NCBI RefSeq assembly: GCF_014650335.1 | Contig: NZ_BMUT01000015.1 | Span: 106,202 to 170,201, forward strand | DNA: 64,000 nt | Origin: Streptomyces hiroshimensis | GTDB lineage: Bacteria; Actinomycetota; Actinomycetes; Streptomycetales; Streptomycetaceae | Direction: 5' to 3' | Shown here: piece after piece, positions 25,419-33,755 of the stretch | Position numbering within the stretch: position 1 is the stretch's first letter | How the letters are laid out: each line of letters begins with the position of its first letter | Translations under genes and position numbers: made by a program | The notes under the pieces: generated by a model | Database searches by the model: none | What the model saw: only the letters and a program-made list of their open reading frames with translations | Told to the model about the DNA's origin: nothing

Positions 25419-25883
25419 GTGTCCACGCCCGCATCCCCGTCCGGCCTGCCCGGGCTCCCGGTCACCTTCCGCCCGACCCGCACCCGGATCGTGCTGATGA
25501 GCCTGGGCACGGCCCTGCTCGCCGTCCTCACGGCGGTGTCCTTCCTGCTCGACACGGCCACGGCCGGGGACCGGGCCTCCTTCATCGGCACCGGCCTGCT
25601 CGTCTTCGCCTTCCTCGGGCTGCTCAGCCGGCCCAAGGTGGTCGCCACCCGCGACGGCGTCACCGTGGTCAACCTGACCACGAAGCGTCAGCTGGCGTGG
25701 GCCCAGATCGTCCGGGTCACCCTGCGACCGGGCGACGCCTGGGTCCATCTGGACCTGGCCGACGGCACGAGCCTGCCGGCCATGGGCATCCAGCCCGGCA
25801 TCGCCAAGGAGCAGGCCGTCGCCAACGCCCGGGCCCTGCGCGCCCTGGTGGAGGAGCACGGCACGGGGCACTCCGCCACCTGA
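25419..25883 (+). CDS. Membrane protein with bacterial PH domain
   Basis: The 154-aa product has two membrane helices (about residues 24-46 and 52-70) followed by a small PH-like beta domain (RPKVVATRDGVTVVNLTTKRQLAWAQIVRV..., about 72-125) and a short helical tail. This build matches the actinobacterial bPH_6 group; its role is unknown. It starts 48 nt after hisG on the same strand and is probably co-transcribed with it, as is usual in Streptomyces. Confidence 0.85.
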   Translation: MSTPASPSGLPGLPVTFRPTRTRIVLMSLGTALLAVLTAVSFLLDTATAGDRASFIGTGLLVFAFLGLLSRPKVVATRDGVTVVNLTTKRQLAWAQIVRVTLRPGDAWVHLDLADGTSLPAMGIQPGIAKEQAVANARALRALVEEHGTGHSAT

Positions 25884-26108
25884 TCGCCTTCGTCCCGGGC
25901 CGGGTCCACGGCCGGGCGGCCCGCGTGTAACCGGGGTTCCTTGATTACTCTGGTGCCACGGGCACACCCATGCCCCGCCCCGCACGAGGAAACGGCCGTG
26001 AACAGCGCGGCCCGCGGGGCACCTGCGACCCGAGGAGTGACTCCCTCCGGCAATGGACGGATCGTCCTGTAGTACCCGCGCCGCCGCCCGTCCCACAAAG
26101 GCGGCGGC
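25884..26108 (+). other. Structured leader of the CNNM operon
   Basis: This 225-nt gap can form GGTGCC-ACG-GGCAC near 25952-25966, GGACG-GAT-CGTCC near 26053-26065 and a longer GGTGCC/GGCACC closure across about 70 nt. I looked for known Mg, Mn and c-di-AMP riboswitch cores and did not recognise one. Confidence 0.3.
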
Positions 26109-27446
26109 ATGAGCATCACCGTGTCCCTGCTGCTGCTCGCGGCAGCACTCTTCCTCATCCTGGCGAACGGCTTCTTCGTCGCCGCCGAGTTCGGCCTGGT
26201 GACCGTGGAGAAGCCGGAGGCCGAACGGGCCGCGGCCGGCGGTGACCGCCGGGCCCGCACCGTCGTCGCCTCCCTGCGCGAGCTCTCCTTCCAGCTCTCC
26301 GGGACCCAACTGGGCATCACCATCACCTCGTTGGTCGTCGGCATGCTGGCCGAGCCCGCCCTGGGCCGGCTGCTCACCGGGCCGCTCGGCGCCGCCGGCC
26401 TGCCCGCGGGAGCCGCGCCCGGCGCCGCCGTCGTCACGGGCATGCTGGTGGCCTCGGCCGTGCAGATGGTCATCGGCGAGCTCGTGCCCAAGAACTGGGC
26501 GGTCTCCCGGCCCCTGCAGGTCGCGCGGTTCGTCGCCGGCCCGCAGCACGCCTTCGCCCACTTCTTCCGGCCCGTGATCACCCTGCTGAACGCGGTCGCC
26601 AACCGGCTCGTCCGGGCCCTCGGCGTCGAGCCCGCCGAGGAGCTGGCCTCCGCCCGCACCCCGGGCGAACTCGTCTCCCTGGCCCGCCACTCGGCCCGCG
26701 CCGGCGCCCTGGAGCAGGACACCGCCGACCTCTTCGTCCGCACCCTCTCGCTCGGCGACCTCACCGCCCAGCACGTGATGACGCCCCGCGTGAAGGTCAG
26801 CGCCCTGCAGTCCTCGGCGACCGCCGAGGACGTCCTCAACCTCACCCGCGCCACGGGCCTGTCGCGCTTCCCCGTCTACCGGGAGCGCCTGGACGACATC
26901 ACCGGCATGGTCCACCTCAAGGCCGCCCTGGCGGTCCCCTCCGAAGAGCGCCTGCGCACCCCCGTCGGGCGCATCGCCGTCCCCCCGATGCTCGTCCCCG
27001 GCACGCTGCCCGTGCAGCCGCTGCTGGAGCAGCTGCGCAGCGGGCAGCCGATAGCCGTCGTCGTCGACGAGTACGGCGGTACGGCGGGCGTGGTGACCCT
27101 GGAGGACATCGTCGAGGAGCTCGTCGGCGAGGTCCGCGACGAGCACGACGCCGAGGACGCCGACCGTCCCGAACTGGCCCCCGTGGCCTGCGAGGACGGA
27201 CGCACCGGCTGGGAGGCCGACGGCGGCTGCCGCGTCGACGCCCTGCGCCGCATAGGCCTGGAGGCGCCCGACGGCCCGTACGAGACCGTCGCCGGGCTCG
27301 TCGCCGGGCTGCTGGGCCGCATCCCCGCGGCCGGTGACACCGCCGAGCTGCCCGGCTGGCGGATCTCGGTGCGCCGGGTCGCCCACCACCGGGCCGAGCG
27401 GGTCCGGTTCGCGCGCGCCCTCACGGTCAGGGGGGACGCGCGATGA
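26109..27446 (+). CDS. CNNM/CBS-domain transporter-like protein, first copy
   Basis: The 445-aa product has an N-terminal CNNM membrane domain (3-4 helices, about residues 1-190) with ILANGFFVAAEFGLVTVEK and MVIGELVPKNWAVSRP. A CBS pair (about 200-340, with VMTPRVKVSAL and VVVDEYGGTAGVVTLEDIVEELVGEV) and a CorC/HlyC C-terminal domain (about 350-440) follow. Relatives take part in Mg or Co homeostasis; the old name hemolysin is misleading. The ATG follows directly on a GGCGGCGGC run without a clear ribosome binding site. It overlaps the second copy by ATGA. Confidence 0.88.
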   Translation: MSITVSLLLLAAALFLILANGFFVAAEFGLVTVEKPEAERAAAGGDRRARTVVASLRELSFQLSGTQLGITITSLVVGMLAEPALGRLLTGPLGAAGLPAGAAPGAAVVTGMLVASAVQMVIGELVPKNWAVSRPLQVARFVAGPQHAFAHFFRPVITLLNAVANRLVRALGVEPAEELASARTPGELVSLARHSARAGALEQDTADLFVRTLSLGDLTAQHVMTPRVKVSALQSSATAEDVLNLTRATGLSRFPVYRERLDDITGMVHLKAALAVPSEERLRTPVGRIAVPPMLVPGTLPVQPLLEQLRSGQPIAVVVDEYGGTAGVVTLEDIVEELVGEVRDEHDAEDADRPELAPVACEDGRTGWEADGGCRVDALRRIGLEAPDGPYETVAGLVAGLLGRIPAAGDTAELPGWRISVRRVAHHRAERVRFARALTVRGDAR

Positions 27447-28552
27447 GCGTGCTGCAACTCCTCTTCGCCGCGCTGCTGGTGCTCGCCAACGGCTTCTTCG
27501 TGGGCGCCGAGTTCGCACTCGTGTCCGTGCGCCGCAGCCAGATCGAACCCAAGGCCGCGGAGGGCTCGGGGCGGGCCCGTACGGTCCTGACCGGCCTGGA
27601 GAACCTGCCCCAGATGATGGCCGCCGCCCAGTTCGGCATCACGGTCTGCTCGCTGACGCTCGGCGCGGTCGCCGAGCCGACGGTGGCCGCGCTGCTGGAG
27701 CCCGTCTTCGTGGCGGCCCGTACGCCCGCGGGGCTGATCCATCCGCTGGGCTACGTGATCGCGCTCGCCGTGGTGGTCTTCCTGCACCTGGTGATCGGCG
27801 AGATGGTGCCGAAGAACCTGGCCATGTCGGCGCCCGACCGGGCAGCGCTGTGGCTGGGCCCGGGGCTGGTGGCTTTCGCACGGGTCTGCCGGCCGGTCAC
27901 CCGCCTGCTGGGCGCGTGCGCCCACGGCGTGCTGCGGCTCTTCCGCGTCGAGCCCAAGGACGAGGTGGAGGCCGTCTTCACCAGCGAGCAGCTCACCCAC
28001 CTGGTCGAGGACTCGCGCCAGGCGGGGCTGCTGGAGCGCGCCGAGCAGGAGCGCCTGGAGGACGCCCTGGAGCTGGGCAGCCGCCCGGTCACCGACGTGC
28101 TCCTCGACCGGGCCTCCCTGGTCACGGTCGACCCGTCGATCACCCCGCGCGGAATCGAGGAACTGACGGTCCGCACCGGCTACTCCCGCTTCCCCGTGTG
28201 CGCACCCGGCGGCACGTTCATGGGCTACCTGCACGTCAAGGACGTCCTGGACCTGGAGGACCGTGACCGCGCGGTGCCGCAGCACGTATGGCGCCGCGTG
28301 GAGACCCTCCGGGCCGAACTGCCCCTGGACGACGCCCTGACGGTGATGCGCAGGGGCGCGGCCCACCTGGCGGCGGTCACGGACGCGTCGGGCCGGGTCC
28401 TGGGCCTGGTGGCCCTGGAGGACGTCCTGGAAAAGCTGGTCGGCGAGGTCCGCGACCCGGCCCACCGGGAGGTTCCGGCGACGGCCGTCCGGGTCGCCGA
28501 CCCGCGGGTCCCGCGCAAGCCCCGGGAGCGCAGCGGCGTACTGACGAGCTGA
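27443..28552 (+). CDS. CNNM/CBS-domain transporter-like protein, second copy
   Basis: The 369-aa product is a shorter paralogue of its neighbour: CNNM domain (about residues 1-185, VLANGFFVGAEFALVSVRR, HLVIGEMVPKNLAMSAP), then the CBS pair (about 200-335). It lacks the CorC_HlyC domain and ends in a basic tail. Translation is coupled to the first copy (ATGA). A heteromeric complex, with the first copy bringing the regulatory C-terminus, is a reasonable inference. Confidence 0.88.
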   Translation: MSVLQLLFAALLVLANGFFVGAEFALVSVRRSQIEPKAAEGSGRARTVLTGLENLPQMMAAAQFGITVCSLTLGAVAEPTVAALLEPVFVAARTPAGLIHPLGYVIALAVVVFLHLVIGEMVPKNLAMSAPDRAALWLGPGLVAFARVCRPVTRLLGACAHGVLRLFRVEPKDEVEAVFTSEQLTHLVEDSRQAGLLERAEQERLEDALELGSRPVTDVLLDRASLVTVDPSITPRGIEELTVRTGYSRFPVCAPGGTFMGYLHVKDVLDLEDRDRAVPQHVWRRVETLRAELPLDDALTVMRRGAAHLAAVTDASGRVLGLVALEDVLEKLVGEVRDPAHREVPATAVRVADPRVPRKPRERSGVLTS

Positions 28553-28583
28553 GGGCGGCACGGGCGGGCCGCTCGTGCCGCCC
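28553..28583 (+). terminator. Terminator of the CNNM operon
   Basis: This hairpin has a 10-bp stem GGGCGGCACG/CGTGCCGCCC and an 11-nt loop, directly at the stop codon of the second CNNM gene. Confidence 0.75.
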
Positions 28584-28624
28584 GGCACTCCCCCGATTCC
28601 CCTGCCGCCAGTGGTCAGCGTGGC

Positions 28625-28630
28625 TAGGCT
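28625..28630 (+). promoter_or_regulatory. -10 box TAGGCT of the protease/TPR trio
   Basis: TAGGCT lies about 58 nt before the start of the Trypco1-like gene and 42 nt after the CNNM terminator. No clear -35 is present, so an activator or another sigma factor may be needed. Confidence 0.45.
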
Positions 28631-28687
28631 GAACAGGCCGCCACGTCACGGCCGGCGAAGCCTGTGGAGGGATCGGGGGAGCCTGCC

Positions 28688-28993
28688 ATGCCTGAGCCGC
28701 TGGTCCGCGTGGAGACGGTGGAACTGGACGCGCAAGGGTCCCGGCAGATCAGCAGCCGGACCCGCCGCACCGCCTCCCTGGAGGAGCGCTCCGAGGAACT
28801 GGAGCAGGCGATCACCTCCGCGTCCTCGATCGCGCAGGACGCCCTCGCACGGATCCCGGAGCGCGAGGGCTGGCGGGTCGGCAGCCTTCAGGTCACTTTC
28901 GGGGTGACGCTCGCGGCCGAAGCCGGGGTGATCCTCTCGAAGGCGTCCGCGGAGGCGTCCTTCGAGGTCACGCTGACGGTGGAACGCACCTGA
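28688..28993 (+). CDS. Trypco1-like (CU044_2847 family) protein
   Basis: The 101-aa product begins MPEPLVRVETVEL and ends in a beta-strand pair around LQVTFGVTLAAEAGVILSKASAEASFEVTLTVE. This matches the small CU044_2847 / trypsin-co-occurring domain 1 proteins as I recall them. Their activity is unknown; they accompany trypsin-like proteases and repeat proteins in actinobacterial conflict-type loci. The ATG at 28688 has GGGGGA 7 nt upstream and is preferred to the GTG at 28664. The protease gene starts 10 nt after its stop, so the two form one unit. Confidence 0.75.
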   Translation: MPEPLVRVETVELDAQGSRQISSRTRRTASLEERSEELEQAITSASSIAQDALARIPEREGWRVGSLQVTFGVTLAAEAGVILSKASAEASFEVTLTVERT

Positions 28994-29003
28994 GGGGCCT
29001 GCG

Positions 29004-29894
29004 GTGCCCGGATCCGGCTACGCGGTCGACCTGTACCAGGCGGACCGGCCCCTGGGAGCGGGGTTCCTGCTCACGCGGTGCTTCGTTCTGACGGCTGATC
29101 ACTGCCTGCGGTATCTGGCCGGTGAGACTCTTGAGGTGCGGCTCGAGAACGGCAGTGTGATCGGCGGACGCGTCTGCCGTCGCATCGAAGAGGCCGACCT
29201 GGCGCTGATCGAGATCCTCGAACCGGAGCGGGTGCCGCTGACCCTGCCGACCGGCGACCTCGCCCGGCGCGGCGACCGCTGGCGCGGGCTGCACCGGCCG
29301 TCACTCAGCGACCCGTCCCTGGGCGGGCACGTGGACGAGGACGCCGTGGACTACACGTGCGTGGGCGGCGGACGCGTACAGGCCATCCAACTCGTCGCGG
29401 AGCAGGAGCTCGGCGACTACTCGGGATACTCGGGCGGCCCGGTCGAGCGGGTGACGACGGCCGAGCGCGGGCCCGCGCTGCTGGGCATCCTCATCGAGCA
29501 GTACCCGGACCGGCAGACGCCGGAGCGCGCGGCGAACGTCCTGTTCGCCGTCCCGCTGCGGGAGGTCATGGCGCGTTTCCCGTACTTCCGGACGGAGCAC
29601 CTGCTGCGGGTGCTGGAACCGCCGGCGAATGCGGCGGTCCCGGCCGTGGGGCACACGGAGCAGTCCGCTGCGCCGGGTGCGGGGATCCCGCCGCCTGACG
29701 CCGTACAGGCAGCGGCCGGAAAGCCGGGTGCGCCGGAGCCCGTCGAGGCGGCGATCGCCAAGGGCGAGACGCTGCTCAGCGCCCTCAAGGAGTGGTCGGC
29801 CCGCGGTCTCATCGACCCGGCGCAGGTCACGGGTCTCCAGGTGCACATCGCCAAGAACGTGATCGACATCGCGTTGGGGGACGAATCCTCGTGA
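29004..29894 (+). CDS. Intracellular trypsin-like serine protease
   Basis: The 296-aa product is a compact chymotrypsin-fold protease with a full triad: H33 (VLTADHC), D65 (EADLALIEI) and S143 (YSGYSGGPV). It has no signal peptide or membrane segment, so it should act in the cytoplasm. After the protease domain (to about residue 200) comes a Pro/Ala-rich linker and a short helical C-terminal module (about 245-296, ETLLSALKEWSARGLIDPAQVTGL) that may dock partners. The GTG start follows the Trypco1-like gene by 10 nt, and the stop overlaps the TPR gene by GTGA. The target is unknown; cleavage of a cell protein upon a signal sensed by the TPR partner is inference. Confidence 0.82.
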   Translation: MPGSGYAVDLYQADRPLGAGFLLTRCFVLTADHCLRYLAGETLEVRLENGSVIGGRVCRRIEEADLALIEILEPERVPLTLPTGDLARRGDRWRGLHRPSLSDPSLGGHVDEDAVDYTCVGGGRVQAIQLVAEQELGDYSGYSGGPVERVTTAERGPALLGILIEQYPDRQTPERAANVLFAVPLREVMARFPYFRTEHLLRVLEPPANAAVPAVGHTEQSAAPGAGIPPPDAVQAAAGKPGAPEPVEAAIAKGETLLSALKEWSARGLIDPAQVTGLQVHIAKNVIDIALGDESS

Positions 29895-32296
29895 CGGATG
29901 TGCTGCAGGAGGCGATCGGCCGGGCGGAGGCGGCGGTAACCGGCGAAGGCAGGGCCGGGTTCCCGGCACCCGACCTTGCCGCGCTCCGCGATCTGGTCGC
30001 GCAGCGGCCCGGTGCGGTCGAGGACGTCTGCTACCTGGCAGCCCTCCTCCAGGCGCTGAAGCGGCACGCCGAGGCCGTGCGCGTACTGATGCACGCCGTT
30101 GCCCCCTTGCTGTCGCCGGACACCCCCGGCCATTCCGCCAAGGCCTCCGCGCTGAACAAACTGGCCGTGAGCATGGTCGACCTCGGGATGCCGAGGCTGG
30201 CGTGGTCCACATTGCGGGTCGCCCGGGAGCACTCTTCAGAGCAGCACGTGCAGGCGGAGACATACGCCAATCTCGCCGCGGTGTGCGCCCGCCTCGGTGA
30301 GGTCGACAAGGCTGAAGAGGCAGTGGCCTCTGCGCGACAGGCGCTCGGTGACACCGGCAACCGTCAGGTTCGCCGCCTCCTCTCCTCGGTCGAGCTGGTC
30401 CTCGCCCGCTGGAGCAACGATCCCGTACAGCTGAGCCGGGCCGCCGAGGAGCTGCGCGAGGCCGACCGGGAGCCCCCGGAGGCCCACGGCCACGCGTCCG
30501 CAGAGCTCCACGCACTGATCTGCAGGACCGCGGCGGAGTTCGAGTGGGCCCGGTCGCTGCAGGCTCATCAGCGGATGGCGGAGGTCACCGACGTGCTGGC
30601 CACCGTCGCGGCCCGGGCGGCGGCAGACCTGGGCGCCCGCCACCCGCAGACCGTCGCCGCCGTGGCCAATCTGGCCTGCGCGGAGTTCGAGACAGCACGG
30701 CGGACGAAGAAACTGCCCCGGCTGGACCGGGCGGTACGCATGCTGGGGGAAGCTGCGCGCCAGGCCTCCGATTGCCTCGGCGACCATCATCCCCTCGCGA
30801 TCACGGCACTGACGAACCACGCGTGCGCAGAGCTCGACCTCGCCCGGGCGGCGCAGTCCACCGCTCTGCTGGAACGTGCGGAGGACGCTCTCCTCAGGGC
30901 GGGCCGCATCACCACGGACGGCCTCGGAGCGGATCATCCGGCAGCGCTGCTGCTGAGGGGGACCCTGAAGGCGTGCCGTCGTATGCAGGGCACAGGTGAG
31001 ATCGCGATCGACTCCGGCGTGTTCCTCACGCTCGTCCGCACGGCCGTCAGCGACGAATGGAACCCCCGCGAGGAACTGCTGTCGCCCGACGTCGCCTCGC
31101 GGGTCTTGCATGCCTCTGCCCGGCCGGGCAGCGCTGACGTGTCGCCGTGGTTGCGTGACGTTCTCGGTATCGGTTACGACCTCGCACTCGCACTGGGCCG
31201 GGAAGGGAGGTGGTCCCTGGCGCTCCGGAAGCATCAGCAGGTCGCGGCCGCGCAGGAGGAGGCGCTCGGGCCGGACCACCCCGACACCCTCGCGAGCTCG
31301 CACGAAGTCGCCGTCGCGCTCTCCAGGCTGGGGCGCCACACCGACGCCCTGCCTCTCTTCGGACGAGTCTCCGGGGCCCGCGCCCGCGTGCTCGGTCCCA
31401 CGCATCCGAAAACGGTGGCGACGCTTCAGGAAATGGCCCATGTCCTCGACCAGTTGGGGAGGCACTTCGAGGCCTGCCGGATCCACTCCAAGGTCATCGC
31501 CGTACGAGAGCGCACGCTGGGCCGCGAGCACGCCGACACCCTGTACTGCCGGCACCGCCTCGCATTCAGCCTTCTACGGCTCGGGCACCGGAAGAGGGGG
31601 TACCTCGTGGCATCCGAGGTCGCAGCCACCCGCACCCGTACGCTGGGCCCGGAACACGCCGACACCCTCGACACGCTCTACGAGGTCGGCTACGCACTCG
31701 GCTCGCTCGGCCGGTGGGAAGCGGCTCACGCGATGAACGCCGGTATCGCCGAGGCCCGGAGCCGCACGCTCGGCCCCGACCACCCCGACACCCTCGCCGC
31801 CCGCTACGAGGCGGGCGTCTGCCTCGGGCGCCTGGGGCGCCCGGCGGAGGCGCTCGCCGCCTACGACGGCCTGGTCGCCGCCTATATTCGCGTGCAGGGC
31901 CGCAGGGCCTCGGGGACCCTCCGCGCCCGGCACGGCCGCGGGGTCGGTCTCGGGCGCCTCGGCCGCTGGGAGGAAGCCCTGGCCGAGGCCCGGGTGGTCT
32001 GCGCCGGCCGCGAGCGGATCCTCGGCCCGCTGCACCCCGACACGCTCGCCAGCCGCCGGGAAATGGCGGTCGCTCTGGGGTGGTTGGGCCGGTGGAAGGA
32101 GGCACTCGGCTCGTACCGGAAGGCGACGGAAGGCCGTGAGCGCACGCTGGGCCGCGATCACCCCGACACCGTCGCGAGCCTCAACGACCAGGCCCACTGC
32201 CTCGAACAGCTGGGCCGCCGAGACGAAGCCGCCGAGCTCTACCGTGAAGCGGCCCGGCGTGCCGCCTCACGCCCGTCCGGCGTTGACGGAGCATGA
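29891..32296 (+). CDS. Large tetratricopeptide-repeat protein
   Basis: The 801-aa product is made almost wholly of helical repeats. The C-terminal half (about residues 440-790) has seven or eight kinesin-light-chain type TPRs of about 42 residues with the core LGPDHPDTLA...LGR...EAL. The N-terminal half has more divergent repeats, including the DLGARHPQTVAAVANLACAE and CLGDHHPLAITALTNHACAE pair. No NTPase, HTH or catalytic domain is visible. The GTG start overlaps the protease stop (GTGA), so the two are coupled. It probably acts as sensor or scaffold for the protease. Confidence 0.85.
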   Translation: MTDVLQEAIGRAEAAVTGEGRAGFPAPDLAALRDLVAQRPGAVEDVCYLAALLQALKRHAEAVRVLMHAVAPLLSPDTPGHSAKASALNKLAVSMVDLGMPRLAWSTLRVAREHSSEQHVQAETYANLAAVCARLGEVDKAEEAVASARQALGDTGNRQVRRLLSSVELVLARWSNDPVQLSRAAEELREADREPPEAHGHASAELHALICRTAAEFEWARSLQAHQRMAEVTDVLATVAARAAADLGARHPQTVAAVANLACAEFETARRTKKLPRLDRAVRMLGEAARQASDCLGDHHPLAITALTNHACAELDLARAAQSTALLERAEDALLRAGRITTDGLGADHPAALLLRGTLKACRRMQGTGEIAIDSGVFLTLVRTAVSDEWNPREELLSPDVASRVLHASARPGSADVSPWLRDVLGIGYDLALALGREGRWSLALRKHQQVAAAQEEALGPDHPDTLASSHEVAVALSRLGRHTDALPLFGRVSGARARVLGPTHPKTVATLQEMAHVLDQLGRHFEACRIHSKVIAVRERTLGREHADTLYCRHRLAFSLLRLGHRKRGYLVASEVAATRTRTLGPEHADTLDTLYEVGYALGSLGRWEAAHAMNAGIAEARSRTLGPDHPDTLAARYEAGVCLGRLGRPAEALAAYDGLVAAYIRVQGRRASGTLRARHGRGVGLGRLGRWEEALAEARVVCAGRERILGPLHPDTLASRREMAVALGWLGRWKEALGSYRKATEGRERTLGRDHPDTVASLNDQAHCLEQLGRRDEAAELYREAARRAASRPSGVDGA

Positions 32297-33013
32297 GACT
32301 TTCCGCCAGAGCGCTCCTCGCGGCAGTCGTACCCGACCACCCGTCCCGTCGTCGCGCTGACGTTCAACGCAGCGTGGGACGAGGCCGGGATCGAGGACGT
32401 GCTCGGTACGCTCGCGCGCCTGCGCGTGCCCGCGGCGTTCTTCCCCACGGGGGACTTCGCCGACCGGCACCCCCGCGCCGTGCGGGCCATGGCGGCGCGC
32501 GGGTTCGGGCTGGGCAATCACTCGTACAGCCACCCGCATTTCGACCGCATCGGCGCCCGGGAGGCGCAGGAGGAGGTGCTGCGGGCGGACCGGGCGATCC
32601 GGCGGGCCGGGAGGGTGGAGCCGCTGCCTTTCTTCCGCTTCCCGTACAGCGAGGCGCCCCCGGAGAAGATCACGTTGGTCAACTCACCGGGCTTCGCGGA
32701 TATCGAGTTCACCGCCGACACCAAGGGCTACCTCGGCGCGACCGGGGGCATGACCGCCGACCGGGCCGTCCGCCGCGCCCTGGACGCGCTGACGCCGGGG
32801 GCCGTCATCCAGATGCACATCGGCAGCGACGACGGCGGACCCGTGCTCGACGCCCTGGCGCTGCCGCGGATCATCGCGGGTGCGCGGGCGCGGGGGTACG
32901 GCTTCGCCGACCTGCGCGCATATGCCGGGAGGTCCTGCCCGTTCATCCGTTCCGGTCAACTAGCGGTCACGGATCCCTACTCTGCGTATTCGCGTGTCAC
33001 TCTGTGTGCATGA
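32293..33013 (+). pseudogene. Polysaccharide deacetylase (NodB), frameshifted near its start
   Basis: An ATG at 32293, coupled to the TPR stop (ATGA) and preceded by GGAG, begins a signal-like MRLSARALLAAVV. The NodB domain then continues in a different frame: PVVALTFNAAWDEAGIEDVL, AAFFPTGDFADRHP, GLGNHSYSHPHF, FFRFPYSE and GAVIQMHIGSDDGG. In the NodB frame there is no ATG, GTG or TTG between the TGA at 32294-32296 and an internal GTG at 32399 that would drop the TFNAAWD strand. A frameshift between about 32325 and 32345, probably with loss of the rest of the signal, best explains this. An error in the sequence is the alternative. Confidence 0.65.
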
Positions 33014-33702
33014 CGCTGACTTGGGCGAAGCCCGCGGCACCCGCCGGCATCGAGGACGTACTGGCGCAGATGCGGATGCTGGACGGGGCCCTGCCGCCGC
33101 GGGACGGGGTGCACGTCTTCAACCGCGTGTACCTGAGGGTCACGGAGCGGGTCGCCGAGCAGGCAGGGGGCGGAGGGTTCACGGACGGAGCCGCGGCCAC
33201 GGAGCTCGCCGTGCGGTTCGCAGCCCGCTACCTGGCCGCCGTCGACCACACGGCGGCGGGCCGGCAGCCGCCGGCGTGCTGGCGGCCGCTGTTCCAGCTG
33301 CGGGGCCACCCGGCCGTCCAGCCCCTGCAGTTCGCGCTGGCGGGGATCAACGCCCACATCGGGCACGATCTCGCGCTGGCCCTCGTCGACACCTGCCGGG
33401 CACTGCGCGCCAGGCCCCATCTGCTGGAGGCCGACTTCGACCGGGTGGGCGGGCTGCTGGTCGCCATGGAGGAGCGGATCCGCGAGGATCTGATGCCCGG
33501 GCCGGATCTGCTGGACGTCGCCGATCCGCTGACGCACCTGGTGGGTTCGTGGTCCCTGCAGGCGGCGCGGCGCGGGGCGTGGGCGTCCTTCCGCGCGCTG
33601 TGGGCGGTGCGCGGCCTGCCCGACGTGGCCGAGGAGCTGACCGGCCGGATCGATTCGAGCGTCGGGCTGGTGGGGCGCTGCCTGCTCACGCCCTTGGGGT
33701 GA
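33010..33702 (+). CDS. DUF5995 family protein
   Basis: The 230-aa product is all-helical and matches DUF5995: IEDVLAQMRMLDGALPPRDGVHVFNRVYLRVTE near the start, WRPLFQLR in the middle and the hallmark FALAGINAHIGHDLALALV (about residues 112-130). The conserved His residues could bind metal; the function is unknown. The ATG overlaps the stop of the broken deacetylase reading frame (ATGA). A strong terminator follows the stop. Confidence 0.8.
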   Translation: MTLTWAKPAAPAGIEDVLAQMRMLDGALPPRDGVHVFNRVYLRVTERVAEQAGGGGFTDGAAATELAVRFAARYLAAVDHTAAGRQPPACWRPLFQLRGHPAVQPLQFALAGINAHIGHDLALALVDTCRALRARPHLLEADFDRVGGLLVAMEERIREDLMPGPDLLDVADPLTHLVGSWSLQAARRGAWASFRALWAVRGLPDVAEELTGRIDSSVGLVGRCLLTPLG

Positions 33703-33705
33703 GGT

Positions 33706-33739
33706 GAGGCCCCCCGGGCTGGGGGGCTCGGGGGGCCTC
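33706..33739. terminator. Bidirectional terminator between DUF5995 and davB
   Basis: This hairpin has a 10-bp perfect stem GAGGCCCCCC/GGGGGGCCTC and a 14-nt loop, between convergent genes. Confidence 0.8.
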
Positions 33740-33755
33740 GGTCCGGGAGCCCGGG

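Noticed and set aside
25884..26108. Known Mg (M-box), Mn (yybP-ykoY) or c-di-AMP (ydaO) riboswitch before the CNNM genes
   Set aside because: None of the conserved core words of these elements could be found.
24426..27518. A 1030-aa minus-strand frame across hisG and the CNNM gene
   Set aside because: It is antisense to clear hisG and CNNM genes and has low-complexity Gly/Asp/Gln composition.
28664..28687. GTG at 28664 as start of the Trypco1-like gene
   Set aside because: The ATG at 28688 has a well-placed GGGGGA; the extra residues MEGSGEPA would be that same ribosome binding region translated.
32399..33013. Intact cytoplasmic deacetylase starting at the GTG at 32399
   Set aside because: This start removes the first catalytic strand (TFNAAWD) and has only a poorly placed purine run upstream; a frameshifted gene explains the upstream signal-like sequence better.
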